DNA of 58,894 nt, taken from NCBI GenBank assembly GCA_903932145.1, contig CAIZFE010000102.1, forward strand, positions 1 to 58,894, in the 5' to 3' direction. Under the pieces are notes generated by a model, which was given only the letters and a program-made list of their open reading frames with translations, was not told the origin of the DNA and did no database searches. How positions within the stretch are numbered: the first letter of the stretch is position 1; every line of letters starts with the position of its first letter. The stretch is from an uncultured Rhodopila sp. GTDB taxonomy: Bacteria; Pseudomonadota; Alphaproteobacteria; Acetobacterales; Acetobacteraceae. A program made the translations under genes and the position numbers. Shown here piece after piece: positions 1 through 8,302 of the stretch.

Positions 1-194
1 CGGGCAACTCAGCCGGCTCGGTTTCCAGGTCGAACTTCAGCCTATCGCACGCGCCGCCTGAGACCAGCACTCAACCAGCCCCGCCTCGGACGCACGGAGG
101 CCCCTATGCACTGATCCACCGTAGTTTGTGTTTAGAACTGCTGCACGCTCTTAACAAAATGTTTACTGAACGCCAAAAGACACGAGGTGCGCAA
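1..194. other. Window edge, no confident gene
   Basis: This stretch lies beyond the stop of the histidine kinase gene. A plus-strand reading frame enters from outside the window and stops with TGA at 59-61, giving a 19-residue tail (GQLSRLGFQVELQPIARAA). That could be the C-terminus of a protein such as a transposase, but it is too short to assign. The rest looks non-coding and becomes A+T-richer close to the kinase stop. No clear hairpin with a T-run is visible. Confidence 0.3.
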
Positions 195-1607
195 TCATAA
201 CGCATTTCGATTAAAAATCGAAACGTTAATCTCGCGCCCTTCGCCGTCATAGGGCAACGGTAGCAACAAGATCGCGCGAAGGCCGGGCCGATTGTCTTCC
301 AGCAGCAGTTGGCCACCATGTAATTGGGCGACCGCCAGCACCAATGACAAACCAAGCCCCGATCCCGGCGTGCTACGCGCGGTTTCGCCCCGATAGAAAC
401 GTTCCGTCGACCGCTGCCGATCCTCAGGTGGGATACCAGGGCCCTGGTCGCTGATCGTGATCGAAACCATGGCGGAAATGGAGGCTGCGACACACACCGA
501 ACTCCCGGGGAGAGAGAATTTGACGGCATTATCCACAAGGTTGGTGATCGCCTGATGGATCATCGCCTTATCGCCGTATGCTGGCACCGCGTTCGGTGTG
601 TCAAGCACGAGAGCGATACCATGGTCCTCGGCGACTGCGCCGTAGAGATCGGCGACTTCGACCAGAAGCGGTGCAAGATCAAAATGCGCGAAAGAGGAAC
701 GGCGCGATCCGGCCTCAATCTCGGCAATGCGCAGCAGTGCCTGGAAAACGGCGACTATCCCATCGAGATCGGCGATGGCGCGATCGATCGCCGCATGCAA
801 TTCGTCCTGGGATATGGCATGAAGCCCGGCGTCTTCCAGGCGGGTGCGGGCACGAGTTATGGGGGTGCGCAGATCATGAGCAATGGCGTTGGAAACTCCG
901 CGCACTCCGTCCATCAGGCGGCCGATGCGGTCCAGCATCTCATTGATAACGTCCGCTATCTGGTCGAACTCGTCGCCGCGTCCGGTTAGCCTGACGCGTT
1001 GGGCGAAGTCGCCGCCGGCGATGGCGGTCGCGGTGACGGAGATATTGGCCAGGGTGAGCCGAAACAGGTTGCGCACGATCAGAGCGCCGGCGGTTGCCAT
1101 CAGAATTACCACGACGGCGGCCCATAGCAGCGCATCGGTCAGCATTTTGCGCAGATGCGCCCGTACCTGAATGTCGCGGCCAATCAGTAGATGCAAATCC
1201 CCGGGAAGGTCGAAGCGTTGCACTGTAACGAGGGAACTCATGCCGGCTCGTATGACCGGAAGTTCGTACCAGGGGCCGACGGTGCGCACCGAGGCTGGCC
1301 AACTTGCCAGATTACCGGCGATCCGGTTCAAGTTCGGGCCGGTCAGAAGATAGATCGCGTCGTCGTCGATGTTCTGCGCCAGGCGTTCCTCGATTGTCAC
1401 CACCAAGGCTGGCAGGCCGCCGCTGGTCCACCGTTCGGCCAGGCTTTGGGCATCGGTGTTGATAGCCGCCTCGGTTTGACGGTTCAGCAGTCCGACCGTT
1501 GCCCACCAGAGGAAGACGGTCAGAGCCATCGCGCTGACGGCCAGCAGCACGGCGTAGATCGCCCCGAACCGGAAACCGGCGGAGCGGAGTATGCCGCAGG
1601 AGATCAT
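195..1607 (-). CDS. Two-component sensor histidine kinase (HAMP-HisKA-HATPase)
   Basis: Membrane histidine kinase of 470 residues that would phosphorylate the response regulator encoded at 3259-3942. Seen: a first membrane segment at about residues 14-38, a periplasmic sensor region of about 115 residues, a second membrane segment at about 157-180, a HAMP linker ending near 235, the HisKA dimerisation helix with the phospho-acceptor His244 in AIAHDLRTP, and a C-terminal ATPase domain with an N-box (NLVDNAVKFS) and glycine boxes (DQGPGIPPED, GSGLGLSLV). All catalytic motifs are present. It is the last gene of a minus-strand set, protease - regulator - kinase. An IS4-type element now sits only about 60 bases upstream of its start, so it has probably lost co-transcription with the regulator and would depend on a promoter in the short remaining leader or on read-out from the element. 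The signal sensed cannot be read from the sequence. Confidence 0.93.
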   Translation of the reverse strand: MISCGILRSAGFRFGAIYAVLLAVSAMALTVFLWWATVGLLNRQTEAAINTDAQSLAERWTSGGLPALVVTIEERLAQNIDDDAIYLLTGPNLNRIAGNLASWPASVRTVGPWYELPVIRAGMSSLVTVQRFDLPGDLHLLIGRDIQVRAHLRKMLTDALLWAAVVVILMATAGALIVRNLFRLTLANISVTATAIAGGDFAQRVRLTGRGDEFDQIADVINEMLDRIGRLMDGVRGVSNAIAHDLRTPITRARTRLEDAGLHAISQDELHAAIDRAIADLDGIVAVFQALLRIAEIEAGSRRSSFAHFDLAPLLVEVADLYGAVAEDHGIALVLDTPNAVPAYGDKAMIHQAITNLVDNAVKFSLPGSSVCVAASISAMVSITISDQGPGIPPEDRQRSTERFYRGETARSTPGSGLGLSLVLAVAQLHGGQLLLEDNRPGLRAILLLPLPYDGEGREINVSIFNRNAL

Positions 1608-1667
1608 GTCACACCAATCGCCTTTGAGGCCGACTCACACCACTTATCGTCATGGCCCGGCTTGTCC

Positions 1668-1686
1668 CTACCGGATGCAGACAAGT
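1668..1686 (+). repeat. Left terminal inverted repeat of the IS4-type element
   Basis: 19 bp, CTACCGGATGCAGACAAGT, mirrored at 3061-3079 with 14 of 19 positions identical by eye. The outer CT and inner AAGT are shared with the Tn5 outside end. Confidence 0.85.
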
Positions 1687-1759
1687 CCAGAACGATTTTG
1701 CTTGCCTCGCAGACCGATGTTCGATTCGTTGCACTCCTCGATTGACGGAGTGATTCGCG

Positions 1760-3079
1760 ATGATGGCTGGTCTCGGAAAGTTCGGTGATAAGCGGCTGGC
1801 GAGAGGCGGTGCCGTGCTGTTGCAACGTCTGCTCGACACCGGCCACAGCGGTATCAGCCTGCGAGCGATGGGCGGCGACCGCGCAGGCGAGTTGCAACTC
1901 AATGGCTTCCTGAACAACCCGCGCGTCAGTCCGGCGGAGATGGTGGCCACCGCGCGAGCGCATCTGCTGGGCCGGATGCAAGGGCGCGAGGTGCTTGTGA
2001 TTCAGGACACCACCAGCCTGCGCGATGACGGTAACAAGAAGGGTCTGTACCTGCACCCAGCGATCGCCGTGGATGCGGCGGACGGTGCGCTGTTGGGGCT
2101 GCTGACGGCGGAGTGCCTGGTGCGCGACGAGACTCCGAAGCTGCACTGCAACAAACGCGCTCTGGCGCAGAAGGAAAGCCGCCGCTGGATCGAAGCGATG
2201 GAGCAGGCCGAGGACCTGCTGACCTCCGGGGCCAGCGGTGTGACGGTGATCGCCGACCGCGAGGCCGACCTGTATGAAATGTTCGCCTGCCGCCCGGAGG
2301 GTATCGATGTCCTGGTGCGGGCCAACCACAACCGGAAACTGTCGGGCGGCGGCTGGCTGTACAACGCCTGCGATCCGGTGGCGGAACTGGGCCGCTCGCA
2401 GGGCAAGCTGCAGTCCGCCTCGGGACGTACCGCGAATGTTGCGCTGCGCACCAGGCGGATTTCCATCAAACGGCCGAAGCGCAATCGCGCCTGTTTGGCG
2501 GCGGCGCTGCCGGCTTACGTGGAACTCACCCTGGTCGATGTGCGTGAGGTCAATTCGCCGAAGGGGGTGGAGCCGCTGCACTGGCGGCTGTTGACGACGC
2601 GGACGGTCGAGAGCCTGTCCGACGCGCTGACGGTGGCCGGGCTGTATCGCCGCCGCTGGGTAATCGAGCAGGTGTTCCGGGTGATGAAAACGCAGGGCTT
2701 CGACATCGAGGCGGTGCCGATCAAGGAAAATGCGCCGCTGAAGAACCTCGCTTGCGCGACCCTGATCGCGGCGATCCATATACAGCAGATGCTGCACGAC
2801 CGCGACGGCACGGCGGGGCGCCCGATGACGGATGTGTTCTATGCCGCCGATCAGCCCGTGATCGAGGCGATCGGCAAGTCTTCCGAAGGGAAAACCGAAC
2901 GTCAGCGCAATCCGCATCCCTCCGGCAGCCTGGCCCATGTCGCCTGGATCTGCGCGCGTCTCGGCGGATGGACCGGCTATTACCGCAAATCCGGACCGAT
3001 CGTGTTGATCAGAAATCATGTGAAGCTCATGACGATGCTCGAAGAGATGCAACGTTCCGGACTTATGCGAGTCCGGTAG
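1760..3079 (+). CDS. IS4-family transposase (Tn5-like DDE)
   Basis: Transposase of 439 residues for cut-and-paste movement of the surrounding element. The RNase H-like catalytic triad can be placed: Asp83 (VIQDTTSL), Asp166 (VIADREADLY) and Glu303. The last lies in Y296-x2-R299-x3-E303-x6-K310, which matches the IS4 signature Y(2)R(3)E(6)K exactly. The N-terminal part (FGDKRLARG) resembles the Tn5 DNA-binding domain (LGD-RR-RL). An in-frame stop at 1751-1753 precedes ATG 1760, so this is the first usable start in frame. The protein is slightly shorter at the N-terminus than Tn5 transposase (476 aa), and whether some end-binding residues are lost cannot be judged by eye. The reading frame is intact, so the element may still be active. 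Confidence 0.92.
   Translation: MMAGLGKFGDKRLARGGAVLLQRLLDTGHSGISLRAMGGDRAGELQLNGFLNNPRVSPAEMVATARAHLLGRMQGREVLVIQDTTSLRDDGNKKGLYLHPAIAVDAADGALLGLLTAECLVRDETPKLHCNKRALAQKESRRWIEAMEQAEDLLTSGASGVTVIADREADLYEMFACRPEGIDVLVRANHNRKLSGGGWLYNACDPVAELGRSQGKLQSASGRTANVALRTRRISIKRPKRNRACLAAALPAYVELTLVDVREVNSPKGVEPLHWRLLTTRTVESLSDALTVAGLYRRRWVIEQVFRVMKTQGFDIEAVPIKENAPLKNLACATLIAAIHIQQMLHDRDGTAGRPMTDVFYAADQPVIEAIGKSSEGKTERQRNPHPSGSLAHVAWICARLGGWTGYYRKSGPIVLIRNHVKLMTMLEEMQRSGLMRVR
3061..3079 (-). repeat. Right terminal inverted repeat of the IS4-type element
   Basis: The last 19 bp of the element overlap the final codons of the transposase, whose TAG stop is the outermost triplet. Directly outside is the second copy of the 9-bp target duplication, GGCTTGTCC at 3080-3088. 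Confidence 0.85.
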
Positions 3080-3258
3080 GGCTTGTCCGGACCATCTGTG
3101 AGTTGACCGAACCGCGACAAGTGACCGGGGCAAGCCGGGCCATGGCGAGGGGGCAAAGTCATGGTCGGAAGGTACGCTGACTCACATTCTTCTCCCACTG
3201 TCGCTCGTCCCGATCCCCATTCGGCCGGATCCGCTTGTGACGACGAGACGGCTGACTA

Positions 3259-3942
3259 CTACGGTTGTTCCGCCCGCAACATGTAGCCGGCGTTACGAAC
3301 CGTATGGATCAGGCCGGTTGGGAACGGTTTGTCCACTTTCTGGCGCAGGCGTGACACATGCACGTCGATCACGTTCGTCTGCGGATCGAAATGATAGTCC
3401 CAAACGCCTTCCAGCAGCATCGTTCGAGTCACCACCTGACCGGCATGGCGCATCAGGTATTCCAGCAGACGGAATTCCCGCGGCTGCAAGTCGATTCTCT
3501 GCCCGGCCCGCTTCACCTGTCGCGACAACAGGTCCAATTCCAGATCCTCGACCGCCAGCTTGGTCAGCGGACCCTCGGCCTTACCGCGACGGTTCAATGC
3601 CTCGACCCGAGCGAGCAATTCCGAGAAGGCGAAGGGCTTGGTGAGATAATCGTCACTGCCCGCTTTCAAGCCTTTGACCCGGTCATCGACCTCGGCCATT
3701 GCGGACAGGATCAGCACCGGTACCGAGTTCTTCTGCCCGCGCAGGGTCTCCAAAATCTTCAGTCCGTCGATGCCACCGGGCAGCATCCGGTCCAGGATCA
3801 TGGCGTCGAACGTCTCACTGGCGGCCATGAAGAGGCCGTCGCGGCCGTTATCGACGTGCTCGACCACATGGCCCGCCTCACGCAGACCGCGCACGACGAA
3901 CGCGGCGACGTCTCTGTCATCCTCTACCAACAGGATGCGCAT
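3259..3942 (-). CDS. OmpR/PhoB-family response regulator
   Basis: Transcription factor of 227 residues. The receiver domain (about 1-115) has the acidic pocket ED at 7-8, phospho-acceptor Asp51 (MILDRMLPGG) and the conserved Lys in YLTKPF. A winged-helix DNA-binding domain follows (about 130-222, with LTPREF-type LQPREFRLLEYL and VDVHVSRLRQKVD). The frame is open 17 codons further upstream, but ATG 3940-3942 is the likely start, because it is preceded by TTGAGGAG with good spacing and begins at the canonical MRILLVEDD. The partner kinase is 195-1607, now separated by an insertion sequence. The upstream gene is a DegP/DegQ-like protease, which suggests a periplasmic-stress circuit; this is inference from gene order. 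Confidence 0.95.
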   Translation of the reverse strand: MRILLVEDDRDVAAFVVRGLREAGHVVEHVDNGRDGLFMAASETFDAMILDRMLPGGIDGLKILETLRGQKNSVPVLILSAMAEVDDRVKGLKAGSDDYLTKPFAFSELLARVEALNRRGKAEGPLTKLAVEDLELDLLSRQVKRAGQRIDLQPREFRLLEYLMRHAGQVVTRTMLLEGVWDYHFDPQTNVIDVHVSRLRQKVDKPFPTGLIHTVRNAGYMLRAEQP

Positions 3943-4010
3943 GGTGCTCTCCTCAATTTCCGAAGCATCCGCTTCTACGCGCCGCACGAACAATGCGCCA
4001 CCGTCACACG

Positions 4011-5108
4011 CTAGCCGGCCTGCTCATTGGGCCGGCGGCCGACACTGATCGCGATCTCCAGGTCGTGACCGTTCCGCCGCACGGTCACGCGAACGCTGTT
4101 GCCAGGTGCCACCGCCGCGACCGCTCGGATCAGTCCACGGGAACTATCGATCTTTTCACCGTTGATCGCCAACACCACGTCGCCTGGCCGAAGCCCCGAT
4201 TTGGCGGCCGGCCCGTTCCTGTCCAGGCTGGCGATCGTCACGCCGTTATTCCGCTCATCGACCGAAACACCGAGCCAGCCGCGCTCAATAGAGCCTTTGC
4301 TGAGAAGTTGGGCGACGATACGGCTGACGGCCTCGCTGGGAATCGCGAAGCCGATGCCGACCGAGGCGCCGGTGGGGGAGACGATCACCGAACTGACGCC
4401 AATCACCTGCCCGTCCATGTTGAACACCGGGCCACCGGAGTTGCCGGGGTTGATCGGGGCGTCCAATTGCAAAAAATTGTCGAACGGGCCGGAGCCAAGA
4501 TCGCGCCCCTCGGCCGAGATGATGCCGACGGACACCGACCCGCCTAACCCGAACGGATTGCCCGCGGCGAGAATCCAGTCACCGACCTCGGCCTTTCGCG
4601 AATCACCCCAGGGCACACTGGGCAGGGCTTCGTTGCTGAGAACCTTGATAACCGCGATGTCGGTCAGCTCGTCATGGCCCAGCACGGTGGCGGGCAACTG
4701 ACGGCCATCAGTCAGAGAGACGATGATTTTATCGGCATGACCGACCACATGGTTGTTGGTGACGATGATACCGCTGGGATCGATGATGAAGCCGGAGCCG
4801 GCGCCGGCCACCTGTTCGCTCCGGTTACCGTATCGGCGTTTGAATTCGCGGCCCAGCGGCGTGTCGCGCAACTCCGGCGGCAGTTCGCTGAGCATGTCGC
4901 CGCCGGAGACGGTTTCTGTTACCGCGATGTTAACCACCGCCGGCAGCACCTTCTTGACCAAGGGAGCGAGACTGTCCGGCGCGGCGCGGGCATTGGCCGG
5001 TTCGGGTGCGCAGGCCGAGGCCAGCAAGACCGCGCCCAACACCATCGCGCTTGAGAACTGGTGCCAGGACCATAATGCCGGCTGGCGGAACGTTCGGTCG
5101 GCTGACAT
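4011..5108 (-). CDS. Trypsin-like serine protease with PDZ domain (DegP/DegQ/HtrA family)
   Basis: Envelope protease of 365 residues. The N-terminus has a hydrophobic stretch (about 20-32) followed by Cys33 in LLASACAP, so it may be a lipoprotein as well as exported. The catalytic triad is complete: His120 (TNNHVVGH), Asp150 (DELTDIAVIKV) and Ser224 (PINPGNSGGPVF). A single PDZ domain follows (about 262-355, GWLGVSV ... GLRPGDVVLAINGE). One PDZ domain and the short length fit the DegS/DegQ-short or MucD-like types better than two-PDZ DegP. It is the first gene of the minus-strand set with the response regulator (about 70 bases apart) and kinase, consistent with quality control of envelope proteins under two-component control. 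No gene symbol is given because subfamilies cannot be separated by eye. Confidence 0.9.
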   Translation of the reverse strand: MSADRTFRQPALWSWHQFSSAMVLGAVLLASACAPEPANARAAPDSLAPLVKKVLPAVVNIAVTETVSGGDMLSELPPELRDTPLGREFKRRYGNRSEQVAGAGSGFIIDPSGIIVTNNHVVGHADKIIVSLTDGRQLPATVLGHDELTDIAVIKVLSNEALPSVPWGDSRKAEVGDWILAAGNPFGLGGSVSVGIISAEGRDLGSGPFDNFLQLDAPINPGNSGGPVFNMDGQVIGVSSVIVSPTGASVGIGFAIPSEAVSRIVAQLLSKGSIERGWLGVSVDERNNGVTIASLDRNGPAAKSGLRPGDVVLAINGEKIDSSRGLIRAVAAVAPGNSVRVTVRRNGHDLEIAISVGRRPNEQAG

Positions 5109-5562
5109 GGCGGGGGCGATTCTCCTGATGTTCGGCCGTTATCGTTAAGTAAATGGCATGGCGGCTCGCCTGTAACAAGAAACCCCCCGGTTTTTCCCGA
5201 TCAGGTTCTCAGTAGGCTTGCGGCCGCGGCCATTTTCGGGTGGCCACCCGCCAACTTCCGGCCGTCCAGCCGGGTGCGGCAGCCGATCGTTTGTCCCACC
5301 GGCTGGCCGATCAACGACGCCATCCGGGTTGGCGCCGCCCTGGTGCCAGGCGGCGGGGTTCCAGCATCAGGATGCTGCCATGGCCACGCCACGGGGCGTC
5401 GGAAACGGGGAGCTTCAGGAACGCCGATGACAGACGTTTCACACGGCTACGTCATCGCGGGGAAACTTCTTCCAATTGCCCAGATGCGACATCTTGTTTG
5501 CGGTGCAGCAGACATTCGGGCTAGATGCCGTCCGCCCGCGCTAACCTGGAGATTTGGATCCG
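5109..5562. other. Divergent intergenic region between protease and dcd
   Basis: 454 bases between two divergently transcribed genes. All open frames here have implausible composition (Arg/Ala/Pro-rich) and look like chance high-G+C frames. It should hold promoters for the protease operon (leftward) and for dcd-murA-ppa (rightward), but I could not assign convincing -35/-10 pairs. A G-run/C-run stretch lies near 5184-5200 (CCCCCCGG). The dcd ribosome-binding site is GGAG at 5548-5551. Confidence 0.4.
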
Positions 5563-6117
5563 ATGCCTGTCCTGTCCGACCGCTGGATTCGCCAGATGGC
5601 GCAGGAGCGTGGCATGATTGAACCCTTCGTCGAAGCGCAGAAGCGCGACGGGGTCATTAGCTACGGCTTATCAAGCTACGGCTACGACGCGCGCATCGCG
5701 GATGAGTTCAAGATTTTCACCAATATCGACTCCGCCGTGGTTGACCCGAAGGCGTTCTCACCCACAAGTTTCGTGGATCGCAAGACCGATGTCTGCATCA
5801 TCCCGCCGAACAGCTTTGCCCTCGGCCACACCATCGAATATTTCCGTATTCCGCGCGATGTTCTGGTTATCTGCCTTGGCAAATCGACATATGCACGCTG
5901 CGGCATTATCGTGAACGTCACGCCGCTGGAGCCCGAATGGGAAGGCCAGGTGACCATCGAAATCAGTAACACCACCCCGCTGCCAGCTAAGATCCATGCC
6001 CATGAAGGCATCTGCCAATTCCTGTTCCTACAGGGCAATGAGGCGTGCGAAACCAGCTACGCTGACAAAGCCGGCAAGTACATGGGTCAGCGCGGAACTT
6101 CTCTTCCCAGGATGTAA
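5563..6117 (+). CDS. dcd: dCTP deaminase
   Basis: Converts dCTP to dUTP, feeding dUTPase and thymidylate synthesis. The protein has 184 residues from ATG 5563 ([13 protein letters not shown]), preceded by GGAG 11 bases upstream. A TTG at 5554 could extend the frame by three codons but is not needed. Family landmarks are present: the [12 protein letters not shown] block, the nucleotide-binding loop GKSTYARCG and the trimer/active-site segment [16 protein letters not shown] with the catalytic Glu. The typical 184-190 residue length supports the mono-functional deaminase. It is followed after 8 bases by murA, so the two are probably co-transcribed. Confidence 0.96.
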   Translation: MPVLSDRWIRQMAQERGMIEPFVEAQKRDGVISYGLSSYGYDARIADEFKIFTNIDSAVVDPKAFSPTSFVDRKTDVCIIPPNSFALGHTIEYFRIPRDVLVICLGKSTYARCGIIVNVTPLEPEWEGQVTIEISNTTPLPAKIHAHEGICQFLFLQGNEACETSYADKAGKYMGQRGTSLPRM

Positions 6118-6125
6118 GAACGTAA

Positions 6126-7388
6126 ATGGATCGTATTCGTATTCGCGGTGGCCGCCCTTTGTCGGGTGAGATCAAGGTGGGAGGCGCCAAAAACGCCGCG
6201 CTGCCGCTGATGGTCGCGGGTCTGCTGACCGACGATCGACTGATCCTATCGAATGTGCCGCGGCTCGCCGACATCCAGACCATGGGCCAACTGCTGGAAC
6301 AGCACGGTATATCGGTTGAATTCGTCACCAACGACGGACGCATTTTATCGCTCGGCGGCGCGATCACCAACACCGAGGCGCCCTACGACATCGTCCGCAA
6401 AATGCGCGCCTCGGTCCTCGTTCTCGGTCCATTGCTCGCTCGAGTCGGCGAGGCACGGGTCTCGCTGCCCGGCGGCTGCGCCATCGGCACGAGGCCCGTC
6501 GATTTGCACCTGAAGGGCTTGGAGCAGATGGGCGCGTGCTTCAACCTCGCGAACGGGTATATCGACGGCAAGGTCGATGGACGTTTGCGCGGGGCGACCA
6601 TCGTCTTCCCGTTCGTCTCGGTCGGGGCGACCGAAAACCTTCTAATGGCAGCCACGCTGGCCGATGGCCGTACCGTTCTCGCCAACGCCGCCCGTGAACC
6701 GGAGATCGGCGATCTGGCGGCCTGCCTGGTTGCGATGGGCGCTCGGATTGAAGGTATCGGCACCGACACGCTGACTATTGACGGGGTGCCCAGCCTGCAC
6801 GGAGCCGAACACTCCATCATCCCCGACCGGATTGAGACCGGAAGCTACGCTTGTGCCGCCGCTATCTCCGGCGGGTCTGTCTTCCTGCGCGGCGCACGGC
6901 TCGATCATCTCGGCGCGACGGTGCGCATCCTGCGCGAAGCCGGCGTCGATGTTGTTGAGGAACCCGAGGGCTTAACGATCCGGCGGTTAAATGGACTGCA
7001 TGGCGTCGATGTCATGACAGAGCCATACCCCGGCTTCCCGACCGACATGCAAGCCCAGTTTATGGCGCTAATGTCAGTCGCCGAGGGCGCCTCCATGGTC
7101 ACCGAGACGATCTTTGAGAATCGCTTCATGCATGTGCCCGAGTTGAACCGAATGGGCGCACGGATCAACGTCCATGGGGCCTCAGCCATTGTTCGCGGCG
7201 TGCCCGGCCTGTCCGGTGCGCCCGTCATGGCGACTGATTTGCGCGCATCGCTTTCGCTAATTCTTGCGGGATTGGCGGCAAAGGGCGAAACCATCGTCAA
7301 TCGTGTTTATCATCTGGACCGAGGATACGAGGCGGTTGAGCAAAAGCTCGCCGCTTGCGGTGTGGATATCGAACGAATCGCCGGCTAA
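6126..7388 (+). CDS. murA: UDP-N-acetylglucosamine 1-carboxyvinyltransferase
   Basis: Catalyses the first committed step of peptidoglycan synthesis, transferring enolpyruvate from PEP to UDP-GlcNAc in the cytoplasm. The protein has 420 residues. Seen: Lys22-Asn23 in [11 protein letters not shown], the catalytic loop with Cys118 ([15 protein letters not shown]), which is the fosfomycin-reactive cysteine, and the C-terminal [15 protein letters not shown] segment. Because the loop carries Cys rather than Asp, the enzyme should be fosfomycin-sensitive by family knowledge. It sits between dcd (8 bases upstream) and ppa (14 bases downstream), all on the plus strand, so a three-gene transcript is likely. 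Pyrophosphate and nucleotide metabolism genes next to a cell-wall gene look like a housekeeping grouping rather than a pathway. Confidence 0.97.
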   Translation: MDRIRIRGGRPLSGEIKVGGAKNAALPLMVAGLLTDDRLILSNVPRLADIQTMGQLLEQHGISVEFVTNDGRILSLGGAITNTEAPYDIVRKMRASVLVLGPLLARVGEARVSLPGGCAIGTRPVDLHLKGLEQMGACFNLANGYIDGKVDGRLRGATIVFPFVSVGATENLLMAATLADGRTVLANAAREPEIGDLAACLVAMGARIEGIGTDTLTIDGVPSLHGAEHSIIPDRIETGSYACAAAISGGSVFLRGARLDHLGATVRILREAGVDVVEEPEGLTIRRLNGLHGVDVMTEPYPGFPTDMQAQFMALMSVAEGASMVTETIFENRFMHVPELNRMGARINVHGASAIVRGVPGLSGAPVMATDLRASLSLILAGLAAKGETIVNRVYHLDRGYEAVEQKLAACGVDIERIAG

Positions 7389-7402
7389 AAGGACAAAATC
7401 TC

Positions 7403-7942
7403 ATGCGTATTGATGCCATCGCCATCGGCAAGAATCCCCCCGAGGACCTCAATGTTATCATTGAGGTCGCCATCGGAGGCGAACCGATCAAGTACGAAAT
7501 GGACAAGGAGGCCGGTACGCTGGTTGTGGACCGGTTCTTGTACACGCCGATGCGCTATCCGGGAAACTACGGCTTCGTTCCGCACACGCTGTCGGATGAC
7601 GGTGACCCGATAGACGTATTGGTGGCGAACACGCGTCCAATCATACCCGGCGCGGTCATCAATGTCCGTCCGGTCGGCGTGTTGAAAATGATGGATGAAA
7701 GCGGCGGCGACGAGAAGATTATTGCCGTGCCGTCACCCAAGCTGACCCAACGTTATACGAATGTGCACAATTATTCTGACCTGCCCGCGATTACCCTGGA
7801 GCAGATCTGGCACTTTTTCGAACACTACAAGGACCTGGAACCGGGCAAGTGGGTCAAAGTTCAGGGCTGGGGCGATGCCGCCGAGGCAAAGGTTTTGATC
7901 CTACAGGCGATTGAGCGCGCTCGGAGCAAGGAGCACCGATAA
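7403..7942 (+). CDS. ppa: Inorganic pyrophosphatase (family I)
   Basis: Hydrolyses pyrophosphate to drive biosynthetic reactions. The frame is open from 7355, overlapping murA, but the start is ATG 7403, giving the usual [19 protein letters not shown] beginning and 179 residues, the normal bacterial hexameric PPase size. An AAAAGG sequence lies about 10 bases before it. The active site is intact: Lys30 (GEPIKYE), the [11 protein letters not shown] block, and the [10 protein letters not shown] metal-binding motif with Asp66, Asp68 and Asp71. It is third in line after dcd and murA. Confidence 0.97.
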   Translation: MRIDAIAIGKNPPEDLNVIIEVAIGGEPIKYEMDKEAGTLVVDRFLYTPMRYPGNYGFVPHTLSDDGDPIDVLVANTRPIIPGAVINVRPVGVLKMMDESGGDEKIIAVPSPKLTQRYTNVHNYSDLPAITLEQIWHFFEHYKDLEPGKWVKVQGWGDAAEAKVLILQAIERARSKEHR

Positions 7943-8302
7943 GTCGGTATTTGGTTGCGACACAGGCGGACGTTGACATTGACGCTCGCGGATAGTGACC
8001 AAGATCATGATGGTGCGCGCAAGCGCACCGTCGATGCCTTTATTGAGAATCACAACGGACGTGGATACTGACTTTCGTCGGCATGAGTGCCAGCAGAGAG
8101 CCGATGTGAATATCGATTGGAATGAGACGACAAAGTTCGTATTGGCCCAACGAGGGCATATCACTTTGCCTGCGATTCATCAGTCCCCTATCCATTCGAC
8201 AGGAGGACGATAACGGCCATCGAGTTATCACAAACGGCGGCTACGAGGACTGCGTCAGTCCGATATTCGCAAGGGCGGCCCTTAAGCCGCCCTTCATTTT
8301 CT
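7943..8302. other. Intergenic region between convergent ppa and typA
   Basis: 360 bases without a convincing gene. Short frames occur on both strands, but none has a family resemblance or a good ribosome-binding site. The only clear structure is the strong hairpin at 8271-8294 next to the typA stop. Confidence 0.5.
8271..8294 (+). terminator. Convergent-gene terminator hairpin
   Basis: A perfect 9-bp stem, AAGGGCGGC (8271-8279) and GCCGCCCTT (8286-8294), with a 6-base loop, followed on the plus strand by CATTTTCTTT. It would end transcripts coming from ppa. It also lies directly after the typA stop on the other strand, where there is no T-run, so action in that direction is less certain. Confidence 0.65.

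Larger units (their letters stand above)
1668..3079 (+). mobile_element. Complete IS4-family (IS50/Tn5-like group) insertion sequence, 1412 bp
   Basis: The element is bounded by imperfect 19-bp inverted ends, CTACCGGATGCAGACAAGT (1668-1686) and the reverse complement of 3061-3079, CTACCGGACTCGCATAAGT. Both start CT and end AAGT, as Tn5 ends do. It is flanked on both sides by the 9-bp direct repeat GGCTTGTCC (1659-1667 and 3080-3088), the expected duplication length for IS50-type elements. Removing the element and one copy of the repeat restores CATGGCCCGGCTTGTCC followed by GGACCAT, a member of the palindromic repeat family found elsewhere in the window. The single gene fills the element and its stop codon TAG is the last three bases of the right end. 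It has inserted between the response regulator and the histidine kinase of a two-component system. Confidence 0.9.

Noticed and set aside
1760..3079. Transposase as a pseudogene because its N-terminus is shorter than that of Tn5
   Set aside because: The catalytic triad, both ends and the duplication are intact and no internal stop is present; only the exact start is uncertain.
1604..3133. 509-codon minus-strand open frame across the insertion sequence
   Set aside because: Antisense shadow of the transposase, which has all DDE motifs; crosses both IS ends, which a native gene would not.
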